In this document: positions 32,448 through 44,769 of the stretch, one piece after another | Position numbering within the stretch: the first letter of the stretch is position 1 | How the letters are laid out: each line of letters starts with the position of its first letter | Source: Raphanus sativus | Lineage: Eukaryota > Streptophyta > Magnoliopsida > Brassicales > Brassicaceae | NCBI RefSeq assembly: GCF_000801105.2 | Contig: NC_079514.1 | Coordinates: 24,096,293-24,160,292 of the forward strand | DNA length: 64,000 bases | Reading direction: 5' to 3' | Program-made: the position numbers and the translations under genes | Notes under the pieces: generated by a model | Database searches by the model: none | What the model saw: the letters and a program-made list of their open reading frames with translations, nothing else | Told to the model about the DNA's origin: nothing

Positions 32448-35138
32448 ATGAATCCTACCGATCAGACAACGAATCCGTCTGACCCTAACCTCCCGATTCA
32501 GAGCGATGGCTCAGCGAACGATGGAGGCTCTAGTCTCTTAACTCCGGAGCCTCGACGTGGCGACCACCGATCTGGGCAACAGCCTTTGGCTAGCGCTCGA
32601 ACGAGCCAGACTGCCACTGGAGTAACTAACCCAAGATCCTCAGGTGGAACCAACTCCGGGCTTCCAGTCACCGAGAATCCTCAGCAGCAAACTGCTCTGA
32701 ATCAAACGGAGGCTCAGCTTTCTGAGATTCGTCAGATGATGATGCAGTTAGTAGACAAAGCTCAAGAAAACGAGCGTACAATGCAACAGCTAGCTGTTCG
32801 GCAGCAACGATTCGAAGAGATAACTAGATCTCTAAACGCTACAACCCAACCACCACAACGTCAAGGTCCGGGGGTCACCTTCCGAGATCGATTGGCCGAT
32901 CCCTCGTTCCCCCGAGGACGTTTAGAATTTTCTCCTGATAGCACTGTTCCGGAAGGACGGGGATCTGCTTTCCAGACACCTCATGCTGGAACAGCTCCCG
33001 CGTTTAACCCACCCATCACTAGTGCTATGGGAAGTAACGTAGCGACAACTAGCTCTACGCCCAGCCAGATTGCTGACCGGAGCACTCGCTTGCCGCCTCC
33101 GCCACCTAATTTTATGTCCGGAGCAGGAGTATCCCTCCCATCCGGGGGCAGAACATCAGCTTTGGTTCATCAAACCAGAAGTTCAACCCCGAATACGGAC
33201 GGATATCAAAGGGCAGATACCGATAACCCAAGAGCCGGTGAGCGATTTAGCCCACCAGCTGCATGGGAAGATGAACAAACACGATTCCGTCAGGAACCTG
33301 CTCGTCAGATACCTAATAATGACCCAAATGTCCTTCCTCTAGAGGGACCTGACGCCATTCGCAGATATATGGAACGAACTCACGCAGCTCTCCAAAAGTT
33401 GAATGCTCAAGTTCATAAGGCAACGAGCTCGGCTCCCGAAATCGAGAGCTTGATTGAAGAAACCCGTGGGACTCCATTCACTGACAGAATTGCCAGATCT
33501 TACGTAAGAGATACCCGAAAAATCAGAATCCCCGAGTACGATGGGACCTCCGACCCAAAGGCCTATTTGAGAGCCTTATGATTGGCTATCGTGAAAGCCC
33601 ATTTTACGAAGGAAGAATGTGAAGCAGGTTACTGCAGGACATTCACCGAAAACCTGATTGGAAGGGCCCTCGAATGGTTTTCTGGTCTTGAAACAGCATC
33701 GATAGACAATTTCGATCAGTTAACTAATGCCTTCATGAAGCAGTACTCGACCCATATCCTGAAGCAAGCCTCTGAGGCTGACCTCTGGAAGGTCAGACAA
33801 GGAATGGGAGACTCTCTACGACCCTACATCGAGAAATTCAGAGCAGTAAGAACTAAGCTCTCGAACCCCAACGACCAAGTCGCCATCGAGGCCCTTAGAA
33901 GAGGTCTGTGGTATAAATCGGACTTCTGGTCAGAGCTAACACTCAATCCTCCCTCGACTATCGATGATGCTCTTCATAAAGCCACCAGATATGTTACTTT
34001 GGAGGAGGAGACAGCTGCACTGGATAAACTCCACAAGAAATCTTAGAATCACTCGAAAGGTGAATCTTCAGAGGCAAAAGGACCTCATAAAAAGGGGAAC
34101 TTCCAAAACAATCAGACTCAGGGAGAGCATTCTTATGCAGTCGAGGAAGATAAGGAAGAGAAACCTGTCGCCACGACGACTAAAGCCCCCTGGTCAAAAG
34201 GCTTTGATAAGAACAAACATTGCTCCTATAACGATCGAGAAGGGCACTCAACTGAGGAATGTTGGGACCTCCAACGACAGCTGGCAGCTAAATTCGCAGC
34301 CGGAGAAATAAAGGGCGTGGACCTTAAAAAGCCACCACCCTATCAGAAAAGAAGTCCTAGAGATACCTCTCCAAAACGCGAAAGGTCACCTGAGAAGGAG
34401 ACAGATTCGCCATCTCCAGCTCCCAAGAAAAGAGTCGATATGATTCTTGGAAAATTCCCCCAAGGAAAAAGCCTACAAATCGAGGCTCTCTTGAGCAAAC
34501 TGTCACCTCAATCGAGCCCCGACTCGAGGGTGGACTGTATCCTTGGAGGATCCGATATATGTCAAGACTCCGTTAATTTTATTAAAAATCACGTACGGAA
34601 GGCTGTGTCTAACACTAGACCTAAGCCTCCTAACCCCGAGTCCAACACTAAGATTTCTTTCTGGGAGAGTGAGACGTCATACCTTGACAGGCCTCATGAT
34701 GATGTCCTGAACGTCACCCTGAATATCGCAGGATACGAGGTGCCTAAACTTATGATAGACACAGGAAGCTCTGTTGACCTTATTTTCTACAACACCTTGA
34801 AAGGGATGGAAATAGACGACTACGAAATTATTGGCCAAAAAGCTAATCTCGTAGGCTTTTCCGGAGAAACAGCTATCTCATTGGGAACTATCAAACTCCC
34901 AATCATAGCTGGCGGAATAATGAAAATGACCAATTTAGTAGTCATCGACAGACCTTCCCCGTTCCATGCGATCCTAGGAAGACCTTGGATCCATAAGATG
35001 AAAGCAGTAGTCTCAACTTATCATCAATGCGTGAAATTCCCAACACCTGAAGGAATAACCACGGTACATGGTAGCCATAAGATCTCCAGGATCTGTTACC
35101 TGGGAGGATTTGAAATCCTCAAAAAATCCCCCCAATAG
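32448..35138 (+). pseudogene. TE2 copy 2 gag-protease
   Basis: Gag-pro starting at ATG 32448, 34 nt after the PBS. It is one collinear frame interrupted by two point nonsense changes: TGA near 33579-33581 (copy 1 has CGA) and TAG at 34044-34046 (copy 1 has CAG). It carries the gag core (PEYDGTSDPKAYLRA, EWFSGLETASI), the zinc-knuckle-like CSYNDREGHSTEECW and the protease DTGSSVDLIFYNTL. It ends at TAG 35136-35138 in the readthrough context. The two internal stops are mutations; the final TAG is shared by both copies. Confidence 0.85.
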
Positions 35139-35147
35139 CAATTACAG
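35133..35147 (+). promoter_or_regulatory. Candidate stop-codon readthrough signal, TE2 copy 2
   Basis: Same CAATAGCAATTACAG string with TAG at 35136-35138. Frames before and after are collinear, and the downstream frame is open into RT. Confidence 0.7.
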
Positions 35148-38100
35148 ATCCAGGAGGGTCGTGAGATGCAACAAAATATTCGAGGTCCCCCTAGGAACCT
35201 CACCGAAAAAGTTTGCATCGACGACTCAAATCCTGAAAGACAGGCAAGCATCGGATCTGAGCTACCTCTTGAGACAAAAAAGGAGCTCATTGACTTCCTA
35301 AAAAGCAATGTCAAAACCTTTGCATGGACCACCAATGACATGAAAGGTATAGATCCGAATGTTACCACCAATAAACTGAGAGTAGACCCCACTTTCAAAC
35401 TGATCAAACAAAAACGTCGCAAGCTGGGCCTCGAAAAGGCTCATGCTGCTAATGACGAAGTTGACCGACTTACGAAAGCTGGGTCCATTCGAGAGGTGCA
35501 CTACCCTGACTGGTTAGCTAACCCGGTAGTTGTAAAAAAGAAAAACGGGAAATGGAGAATCTGTGTAGATTTCACTGACCTAAACAAGGCTTGTCCCAAA
35601 GACAGTTTCCCGTTACCTCACATCGACTGCCTGGTTGAAGCAACAGCTGGCCATCGACTCATGTCCTTCATGGACGCTTTCTCAGGGTACAACCAAATCA
35701 TGATGGATCCTGAGAATCTAGAAAAAACTGCATTCATAACCGAACGAGGAACCTATTGCTACAAGGTCATGCCATTCGGGTTAAAGAACGCAAGAGCAAC
35801 TTATCAGAGGCTAGTGAATAAGATGTTTCCTGGACAACTCGGAAAAACTATGGAGGTCTATATTGACGATATGCTAATCAGTCCTCAGCTGGAGAAGACC
35901 ATATCTCCCACTTAAGGGAATGCTTCGATATCCTTAACAAATATGATATGAAGCTCAATCCCGCTAAATGTACCTTCAGGGTACCCTCAGGCGAGTTCCT
36001 CGGCTACCTCGTAACCGAAAGAGGCATTGAAGCCAACCCGCAGCAGATAGCAACCTTCCTGGAAATGTCGTCACCTAAGACAACCAGAGAGGTACAGAGA
36101 TTGACTGGACGAATCGCAGCATTAAATCGATTCATATCCAGGTCCACCGATAAGTGCCTCCCATTCTATAAACTTCTAAAAAATAATAAGAAGTTCTTAT
36201 GGAACGAGAAATGTGAGGAAGCCTTCAAGCAATTGAAAGTTTACCTCTCCGAGCCTTTGATCATGTTCACACCAGCAATAGGAGAGCCACTGTATATGTA
36301 CCTCGCCGTATCAACCGCTGCAGTTAGCGGTGTGCTGGTACGAGAGGAACAAAACGAACAGAGACCTTTATATTACACTAGCAAGAGTCTGATAGACGAC
36401 GAAACAAGGTACCCTACTATGGAAAAGTTAGCGCTAGCAGTCGTAACAGCTGCTAGGAAATTACGACCGTACTTCCAATTGCACTCGATCATCGTAATGA
36501 CTTCACAACCATTACGAATGATATTGCACAGTCCCAGCCAGTCAGGACGATTGGCTAAATGGGCCATAGAGCTCAGTGAATACGACATCGAGTACAGACC
36601 TCGAGCAGCAGCAAAGGCTCAGGTCCTTGCCGATTTTATCATGGAGCTAGCATCTGAGCAATTAGACTCGGAAATGGAAGCTCCGAAGTGGAGCCTGAAT
36701 GTCGACGGAGCCTCGTCAAAACAAGGCTCCGGTGTCGGGCTAAGGCTGACTTCTTCAGCTGGAGAAACCATCGAGCAGTCCTATAGGCTCGGATTCAGCG
36801 CCTCAAACAATGAGGCTGAATATGAAGCACTAATCGCAGGGTTGAAACTCGCCCTAAGCATCGGAATTCGAGAGCTAAACGCCTATAGTTATTCACAGCT
36901 AGTAGCTAGCCAGTTTCACGGAGAATACGAAACGAGAGATGAAAGAATGGGGGCATATCTCGAAGTCGTCCAGAACCTCACTAGGAAGTTCAACAAGTTC
37001 GAGCTAACAAGGATCCTACGAGGAGAGAACTCCTCAGCAGATGCGTTGGCTGCTTTAGCCTCCACATCAGACCCCCTCGTAAAACGGATCATACCCGTAG
37101 AAGGAATCGAAAAGCCAAGTATCGACATAGCTACTAAAGCTGAGATAGATAGCAAGCCAAAAGAGCAAACCGAAGGTAACTACCCTGAAACGGTAGCTAC
37201 CCAAGTTCTCACAACATTCTGGTTTCCAAAAGCCAAAATTACGTAGCTTTAAAAAGCATACCTCCGGGAACACGATCCAAAACACGGAGAACAACGACAA
37301 AAATGAAGGTATTCCCCTAAATTCAGACTCCCAGGAGCTAAATCCTACCTCCGGGGGCACCATCCAGACCTCGGACCCACTCGTCTGTAGAGTCAAAACC
37401 AGAAGTCGCTCAGCTCTCAAAAATTCATTTGGGGGCACCATTCAGACTCCGGAGAATAACGAGGAAATTGGAGATATTCCTCAGAATTCAGATTCCCTGG
37501 AGCCTAATCCTACGAATATCTCCGGGGGCACCACGACACCAGGTCCCGAACAGGAACCTCCCTCGTCTCTTCATAACAAAGTTGTAGGGAGAGAGGACTG
37601 GAGAATACCAATCATGCAATACATCCTAGAGGGAAAGACTCCACCCAATAAATGGGAGGCTCGAAAACTCAAAGCATTGAGCGCAAGATACTGCATAATC
37701 AATTCTGCCCTCCACAAACGAAGTGTTTCCGGACCTTACCTAAAATGCGTCCATGGCCTCGTTGCTATGAAAATCATGAAGGAAATGCACGACGGCTCCT
37801 GTGGAAACCACGCCGGTGGCAGAGCTCTAGCTATCCGAATCAAAAGACAAGGCTATTTCTGGCCTACCATTATTGCAGAATGTGAGGTCTACTCTTCCTC
37901 ATGCGACAAATGCCAGAGGCATGCACCGATTATACACCAACCTGCGGAAAAACTATCCAACATATCCGCTCCTTACCCATTTATGAGGTGGTCCATGGAC
38001 ATCGTAGGACCACTAGTAGCGTCAGGAAGTGGAAAGAAGAAGCTACGCTTCCTCTTAGTCCTAACAGACTATTTCACGAAATGGATTGAGGCTGAAGATT

Positions 38101-38792
38101 TCCAACAGGTAACCAGATTCGAGGTCGAACGATTTGTGTGGAATGACATCGTGTGCAGACACGGCGTCCCATACAAAATCGTGACTGATAATGGAGGACA
38201 ATTCATATCTAACGACTTCAAAGAATTTTGCAACAAATGGAATATCCGCCTCACCTTTTCAACACCTCGACGTCCTCAAGGAAACGGCCAGGCGGAGGCT
38301 GCTAACAAGTCAATTTTAGCAAACCTCAAGAAACGCCTCGGAACCCAGAAAGAACTCTGGTCAGAAAAGTTACCCGAAATACTATGGGCATGTCGAACCA
38401 CCGCACGAAAGGCTACAGAAGAAACCCCTTTCTCCTTAGCCTACGGGATGGAAGCTGTCGTCCCAGCCGGAACCACTGCTGGTAGCCTCCGCCGGGAACT
38501 CTGTACGTCCGATCCTGCAGCTAATGACCAGCTCCTGACGGACAGCCTCGATCTAATCGAGGAAAGACGAGACCGAGCCCTGCTTGGCATTCAAAACTAT
38601 CAGCGAGCAATGGCACGACATTACAACTCCAAAGTCAGGCCCCGACAATTCGCTGTAGGTGACCTAGTACTTAGGAAAGTTTTCGAAGGAACCAAGGAGC
38701 CGGATGCTAGGAAGTTAGGAACCAATTGGGAGGGTCCTTACCGGATTATCCATGTGGTACGACCTGGCGTCTACAAGCTCCAGAAGGTGTGA
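35139..38792 (+). pseudogene. TE2 copy 2 pol (RT, dual RNase H, integrase)
   Basis: Pol after the TAG. RT is open to the catalytic YIDDMLI (YIDD at 35859-35870), then a 1-bp deletion near 35880 shifts the frame. The 35948-37246 frame carries the rest of RT, gypsy RNase H and the archaeal-type RNase H. A 1-bp insertion near 37239 creates a stop. The 37614-38792 frame is an open integrase: HDGSCGNHAGGR with CDKCQRHAP (HHCC), MDIVGP, VTDNGGQF, NGQAEAANK, and a C-terminal WEGPYRI segment. Domain order is PR-RT-RH-aRH-IN as in other Tat elements. Confidence 0.85.
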
Positions 38793-39802
38793 ACCAGGGT
38801 ACCTGAAATCAGATCGTGGAACGCCACGAATCTCAAGAGATACTATCATTAGGTACCTAAATTTCTCGAACTACGTTAGGCTTGATCCCTTGACTGGGTA
38901 CGTAGGCAACTCCGTCATGAGTGCAGTCCCAACCTCATTTCAACACTCTGTTCACCATGACCAAAGGGGGCATATGTCTGATTAAAATCACATAGCCCAA
39001 GCATCAATTGTACGATTATTATGATACCATGTAATCCATTATCAATAAAGCAATTACCCTTGATATCTAGACTCTTTAACAATTCAGGTCCCTATAAACA
39101 CGGACCTAAGGTCTTAAAACCCTTCGGATCAACTCAGGTCTCCAAGCACCTGGACCTAAGGTCTTAAGATCCTTAGTAATCTCGAAGGTCTTAAAATCCT
39201 TCAAACGAAATCAAATTTGATAAACCTAAACCTAAGGTCTTAAAATCCTTAGAAACCACCAAGGTCTTAAAATCCTTCAAACAAAGTCAGGTCACCACGG
39301 ACCTAAACCTAAAGTCTTAAAATCTTTATCAAACCTCAAAAGGTCTTGAAATCCTAAGCAAACTTCAATGGGTCTTAAAATCCCAAAAACAAATTCAGAT
39401 TCCCATGAACCCCCTCCAAAGGTCTTAAAATCCTTAACAAACTTCAATGGGTCTTAAAATCCCACAAACGAATTCAGGTTCCCATGAACCCCCTCCAAGG
39501 TCTTAAAAACCCTTAAGCAAATTTCAGAAGGTCTCAAAATCTCCTAACACGAATTCAGGTTCCCATGAACCACTCTCAAAAGAAAATCTCAAACCAAATT
39601 CAGGTTCCTAAAAACCTTGAGCTAATCTCGATATATCAGGAATTCCTCTTAAGGAGCCTCAGAATCAGATACAATCAAAGTCCTCAAGACCTGTTGTTAA
39701 GATCCGAGACCTAATTCTGGAAAGTCATTAGACTTCATGCCTAACGACCACAATACATGTTACAAAGAAGATCAAGTTAAAAGACTAAAAGAAAAACCAT
39801 AC
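38793..39802 (+). other. TE2 copy 2 3' noncoding region
   Basis: Homologous to 28076-29046 in copy 1. It carries the GGTCTTAAAATCCTTA repeats (about 39090-39560) and ends at the deletion junction that removes the last antisense exon. No sense ORF is recognised. Confidence 0.7.
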
Positions 39803-41399
39803 CTGACCCATGCAATGGGCAATCTCAACGTACTCCTCTTTGTTCATGAGATTGGCGATCGAGGGGAGGGCGCACCCGGTTCTCTTCATGTGCCTCATCA
39901 GCGTAGCCAAACCCCACGAGTCATCCAAGACCGATCCAGGTTTCAAGTGAGTGAAGTTCCAGCCAACGGTTCCTCCTCTAGAAGATGAGGAGGAAGGCCT
40001 GGAAGGTCTGTCAACCTGGTCGGTCCTGGACCTCTTGCTCCTTGGAGGCTCAAAATCATGAGTATCCTTCATCACTTGTGGATCAGCTTCCGTCTCTGGG
40101 ACCTCGGAGTGAGGAACAACTTCCTGAACTCTAGGCTCGGAGCAACTGGCATCTTTAACAGGAGCATAGCCTCCATCATCAAGGACTTCCTTCACAGAGT
40201 TGAGGAAGGATCCTCCTTGATTCTTGTCGCTTCCTCGAGAGGAGCTGGCAGCTTTTGTTAATTTACCCCTGGAACGGAACGAGGGCTGGATAGGCATCTT
40301 GTGTGACTGAGTCTTCTCTGAGGTACTAGCTTCCGACGAAACTGACACTACCGATTCACCTTCGGAAACTGAATCAAAAAGAGAATCCTTAATCTCAAAA
40401 GACAAATTCGAGCATTAAAAATTTGAAATCAATGAAAGAAGGTTACCTTCTAAACCAGCAACCATGACTGAATCAGGAAAGGAAGCCTTGTATCGATCAG
40501 GGAACCTAGCTGATCCAATTCTCGTGGTAGTGTATGCTCCCCAAGTATTAGGGCTGTGTTGCAGCTTCCTACAGAGAGCTCTGGTGAGTTTACCGGATAA
40601 CTTAACAGGGTCCTTAATCTCTGCAAGAAAAATCAAAGGGCTTAGCAAATCACTATAAGCAAAAGTAAACAAGCAAATACATCCCTAAAATCCTAACCAG
40701 ATATGTCAGACCAAGAGGTCCTGAGGGCTCGGCCTACAGGAACCGTCGAAGGGTCAATCTTGACATAGAAATATTTCTTCCGCCAGTCATCATCACTGGC
40801 CGTGAACTTAAAAATGCGTAGCCCTGGACGACAGGGGAGATAATAGTTCCCGCTTCCACCCTCCTTGGTGGAGCTCTCCTTTATCAAGAAAAGACTCATC
40901 AGCTCGGTCAACCCTACGATAACTCCTTTTTCCTTAGCCCTGGTGATGAATCCGTTTACCACTCGGATAACCGAGGGGAAAAGTTGGGAAAGGGCTAGTT
41001 GATAGTGATCTAGGAGATCTAGCAAGAGGGTTGGAAGAGGGAACCTAAGATGACACTTGGAGATGTATTTCTCGTGAATACAGAACCAACCCTCCGGAAT
41101 GGTTTCAGGGGTTTCATCATCAGTACAAGCTCTGGCTAAATCCTTCTTGCCGTGAGCTTGGACGACGAGGTTAACAACGTCCTGACTCTTCAACAGCGAA
41201 GGAGAGTGAGGTCCAGAGGAGGCGCTCTTGCCATCTTTCTTCTTCATTCGCTTGGAGACTTTCGCTCCAATTGAATCTTTAGCCTTCTTCTTCATGGCAT
41301 CCCCTTCTTTATCTTCTCGCCGGCTTCTTGCTTAACCTTCATAATACGAGTACCGGAAGCAGAGATTTGAATCTCACTGGAGCCTTCCTTTTGACTCAT
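39803..41399 (-). pseudogene. Antisense multi-exon ORF, TE2 copy 2
   Basis: Second copy of the antisense gene. It keeps the likely start (ATG at 41399) but has a 1-bp frameshift near 41310, before the exon 1 main frame. Exons are 41399-40698, 40620-40447 and 40368-39803. The exon 3 acceptor here is a standard CAG. A deletion of about 1.14 kb (junction near 39764) removes the coiled-coil last exon. Exon 1 encodes the same Transposase_28-like segment as copy 1. Start choice rests on position and on the upstream TATA-like box. Confidence 0.65.
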
Positions 41400-41847
41400 G
41401 ATAAGTAAAGGGTAAAGAGAAAAGAAAGCGAAAAGGGAAGAATCGAGCTAAGTCGAGCAAGAACGAAATCTCTAAAGAGGTTAGGGGCGAAGAACTGGTT
41501 CGATCAAGAAGCAGAGATAAAAAAAAAGAAAGAAAACGCAGTAAAATAAAAAGGAGAGAAGGGAAGTTACCTTGGAAACCGTCGATAGGCGTGGAGAAAG
41601 TGGAGAGAGAAGCAGTTAATACCTGCAGCTTTATATCCCATCACGTCTCGAAAATCGGAAACTACATTTCAAATTCCCTTTAATCTGAACCGTCGATCTC
41701 ATTAAAAATAACTACAGCCGTCCGATTAAGCAAAGAATATCTATGGTTGAGATAACTGATAATCATTATCTCAACAAGAAGATCTAGGCTGGGCGGCTAG
41801 GTTTAGCTCCCGAGATAATAAATCGTCTCTCGGAAGTTGGGGGCAAC
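41400..41847. other. Region between the antisense ATG and LTR 3
   Basis: Purine-rich leader (AAAGAGAAAAGAAAGC-like on the plus strand), the TATA-like box, and the PPT next to LTR 3. No ORF. Copy 1 lacks about 400 bp of this segment. Confidence 0.6.
41630..41635 (-). promoter_or_regulatory. TATA-like box upstream of the antisense gene
   Basis: On the minus strand this reads within GGGATATAAAGC, about 230 bp upstream of the candidate ATG at 41399. Copy 1 has lost this segment. Promoter function is inferred from position. Confidence 0.4.
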
Positions 41848-42385
41848 TGTTGGGCCCAAATATGACCCGCTAGCTAATAGTAAATAACAAGAAATGATAA
41901 CGGGCCACGATAGGCCCATCACAGATTAAATCCTCGAAAACAGCTAAGTCAGAGCCGGAGGCTGTGAGCTAAAGATGTTCACTAGAGAGGTCACGGAAAG
42001 GAGGCAGCTCGTGGACGTATAAGTAGGCGCAGGACCCGGTCAAAGGGGAGCTGTTACAAATCCCTCAAATCACGGAGGGGATCTCGGGAACCAGTTGGTG
42101 ACGATCCATCGGAGCCTGAGGCTATTTAAAGAGAAGGAAGATTAAAGAAGAGGGACATTCACTCAACCCTTATTCACACAAGACTCTTGAAACATTCTCA
42201 TTGTCTTTGTAACATTCTCATTATCTTTGTAATCATCAAAAGAACACCTTTTGTAACCATTCATTACCAAAATCATCAATAAAATCATTCATTCATTCTA
42301 CAAGTTCTTACGGGATTCAGCCCACGTTATCTTTCCCTAATCTTAACCTGATCTAAAATCTAGGAGGTGAGTTTAATCCCTCACA
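41848..42385 (+). repeat. TE2 LTR 3
   Basis: Begins TGTTGGGCCC and ends CCCTCACA; 538 bp. It is preceded by a GTTGGGGGCAAC polypurine-type tract and followed by AGGCC and resumed 5S spacer. Confidence 0.9.
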
Positions 42386-42696
42386 AGGCCCACCTAAGTT
42401 TTTTTTTGTAATTTTGCCATGCATCAAAATGTATGGATAATTATGTAGGAAACTGCAAAAAACACCCGGAAACAGCGAATCACATCTCAATCATGGCCCG
42501 TATCATTCGACAGCCTGTTTGAGGCTCAAAACGGCAGAATTTGGGCTTGAAAAATCGCCAGCCCTATACACTGGCTTAGATGGTTTTGGGGGCTTTCCGA
42601 AATGGTGCTGTGGGCGTCGTACTTCCACACGGTTCAAAAGTTATGGGATTTTCAAGATTTGACCTGTTTCAAATTGAAGAAAAAAAAATAAAAAAG

Positions 42697-42815
42697 GGGT
42701 GCAGCACGAGGACTTCCCGGGAGGTCACCCATCCTAGTACTACTCTCGCCCAAATCACGCTTTACTGCAGAGTTCTGATGGGATCCGGTGCATTAGTGCT
42801 GGTATGATCGCACCC
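42697..42815 (-). rRNA. 5S rRNA, A-type variant
   Basis: 119 bp. It has GCAGCAC for GCAACAC and a changed CCCAAATCACGCTTTACTG segment. Nearest whole gene to TE2. Confidence 0.85.
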
Positions 42816-43196
42816 ATTAGTACATGACTCGCAATTCCATATATCCTTTTAATCCGAGAATACGAGTAGATTTGCGTGGGGCCCACCTAAGTTTTTTTTT
42901 TTTGTAATTTTGCCATTTATCAAAATGTATGGATAATTATGTAGGAAACTGCAAAAAAAAACACCCGGAAACAGCGAATCGCATCTCAATCACGGCCCGT
43001 AACATTTGACCGCCTGTTTGAGGCTCTAAACGGCAGAATTTGGGCTCGAAAAATCTCCAGCCCTATTCGCTGGCATAGATGGTTTTGGGGGCTTTCCGAA
43101 ATGGTGATGTGGGCGTCGTAGTTCCACACGGTTCAAAAGTTATGGGGTTTTCAAGATTTGACCCGTTTCAAATTGAAGAAAAAAATAATAAAAAAG

Positions 43197-43314
43197 GGGT
43201 GCAACACGAGGACTTCTCGGGAGGTCACCCATCCTAGTACTACTCTCGCCCAAGCACGCTTAGCTGCAGAGTTCTGATGGGATCCGGTGCATTAGTGCTG
43301 GTATGATCGCACCC
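43197..43314 (-). rRNA. 5S rRNA, A-type variant
   Basis: 118 bp. TTAGCTG replaces TTAACTG in the A-box, and there is one change in the CCCGGG segment. Confidence 0.9.
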
Positions 43315-43676
43315 ATTAGTACATGACTCGCAATTTCATATATCGTTTTAATCCGAGAATACGAGTAGATTTGCATGGGGTCCACCTGAGTTTTTTCTTT
43401 TTTTTTTGTAATTTTGCCATGCATCAAAATGTATGGATATTGATGTAGCAAACTGCAAAAAAAATCCGCAAACAGCGAATCGCATCTCAATCACGACCCA
43501 TAACATTCGAAAGCCTGTTTGAGGCTCTAAACGGCAGAATTTGGGCTCGAAAAATCGCCAGCCCTATTCACTGGCCTAGATGGTTTTGGGGGCTTTCCGA
43601 AATAGTTCCACACGGTTCAAAAGTTATGGGGTTTTCAAGATTTGACCCGTTTCAAATTGAAGAAAAAAAATAAAAA

Positions 43677-43773
43677 GGGTGCAACACGAGGACTTCCCGG
43701 GAGGTCACCCATCCTAGTACTACTTTCGCTCACGCACGCTTAACTACAGAGTTCTGATGGGATGATCGCACCC
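43677..43773 (-). pseudogene. 5S rRNA pseudogene, B-type with internal deletion
   Basis: 97 bp. About 21 bp (the CCGGTGCATTAGTGCTGGTAT part) are missing near the 5' end of the gene. Confidence 0.9.
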
Positions 43774-44150
43774 GTTAGTACATGACTCGCAATTCCATAT
43801 ATCCTTTTAATCTGAGAATACAAGTAGATTTGCGTGGGGCCCACCTGAGTTTTTTTTTTGTAATTTTGCCATGCATCAAAATGTATGGATATTGATGTAC
43901 GAAACAGCAAAAAACACCCGGAAACAGCGAATCGCATCTCAATCACGGCCAGTAACATTCGACAGCCTGTTTGAGGCTCTAAACGGCAGAATTTGGGCTC
44001 GAAAAATCGCCAGCCCTATTCGCTGGCCTAGATGGTTTTCGGGGCTTTCCGAAATGGTGCTGTGGGCGTCGTAGTTCCACACGGTTCAAAAGTTATTGGG
44101 TTTTCAAGATTTGACCCGTTTCAAATTGAAGGAAAAAAAAATAAAAAAAG

Positions 44151-44269
44151 GGGTGCAACACGAGGACTTCCCGGGAGGTCACCCATCCTAGTACTACTCT
44201 CTCCCGAAGCACACTTCACTGCGGAGTTCTGATGGGATCCGGTGCATTAGTGCTGGTATGATAGCACCC
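44151..44269 (-). rRNA. 5S rRNA, C-type variant
   Basis: 119 bp. It has CCCGAAGCACACTTCACTG and GATAGCACCC at the 5' end of the gene. Confidence 0.88.
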
Positions 44270-44651
44270 GTTAGTACATGACTCGCAATTCCATATATCC
44301 TTTTAATCCGAGAATACGAGTACATTTGCGTGGGGCCCACCTAAGTTTTTTTTTTTGTAATCTTGCCATGCATCAAAATGTATGGATAATTATGTAGGAA
44401 ACTGCAAAAAAAAAAAACACCCGGAAACAGCGAATCGCATCTCAATCACGGCCCGTAACATTCGACCGCCTGTTTGAGGCTCTAAACGGCATAATTTGGG
44501 GTCGAAAAATCTCCAGCCCTATTCGTTGGCATAGATGGTTTTGGGGGCTTTCCGAAATGGTGCTGTGGGCGTCGTAGTTCCACACAGTTCAAAAGTTATG
44601 GGGTTTTCAAGATTTGACCCGTTTCAAATTGTAGAGAAAAAAATAAAAAAG

Positions 44652-44769
44652 GGGTGCAACACGAGGACTTCCCGGGAGGTCACCCATCCTAGTACTACTC
44701 TCGCCCAAGCACGCTTAGCTGCAGAGTTCTGATGGGATCCGGTGCATTAGTGCTAGTATGATCGCACCC
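44652..44769 (-). rRNA. 5S rRNA, A-type variant
   Basis: 118 bp. TTAGCTG variant, plus GTGCTAGTATG. Confidence 0.9.

Larger units (their letters stand above)
11664..42385 (+). mobile_element. TE2: Tat-lineage element in LTR-int-LTR-int-LTR arrangement
   Basis: Three 538-bp LTRs (11664-12201, 31856-32393, 41848-42385) in the same orientation separate two homologous internal regions. The outer LTRs are flanked by GGGCC (11659-11663) and AGGCC (42386-42390), a 5-bp target duplication with one mismatch, and the 5S spacer continues across. The middle LTR has a PPT before it and a PBS after it. This fits one insertion followed by LTR-LTR recombination that made a tandem. Int1 carries TE3 as a nested insertion. 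Each copy has its own lesions. Confidence 0.85.
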
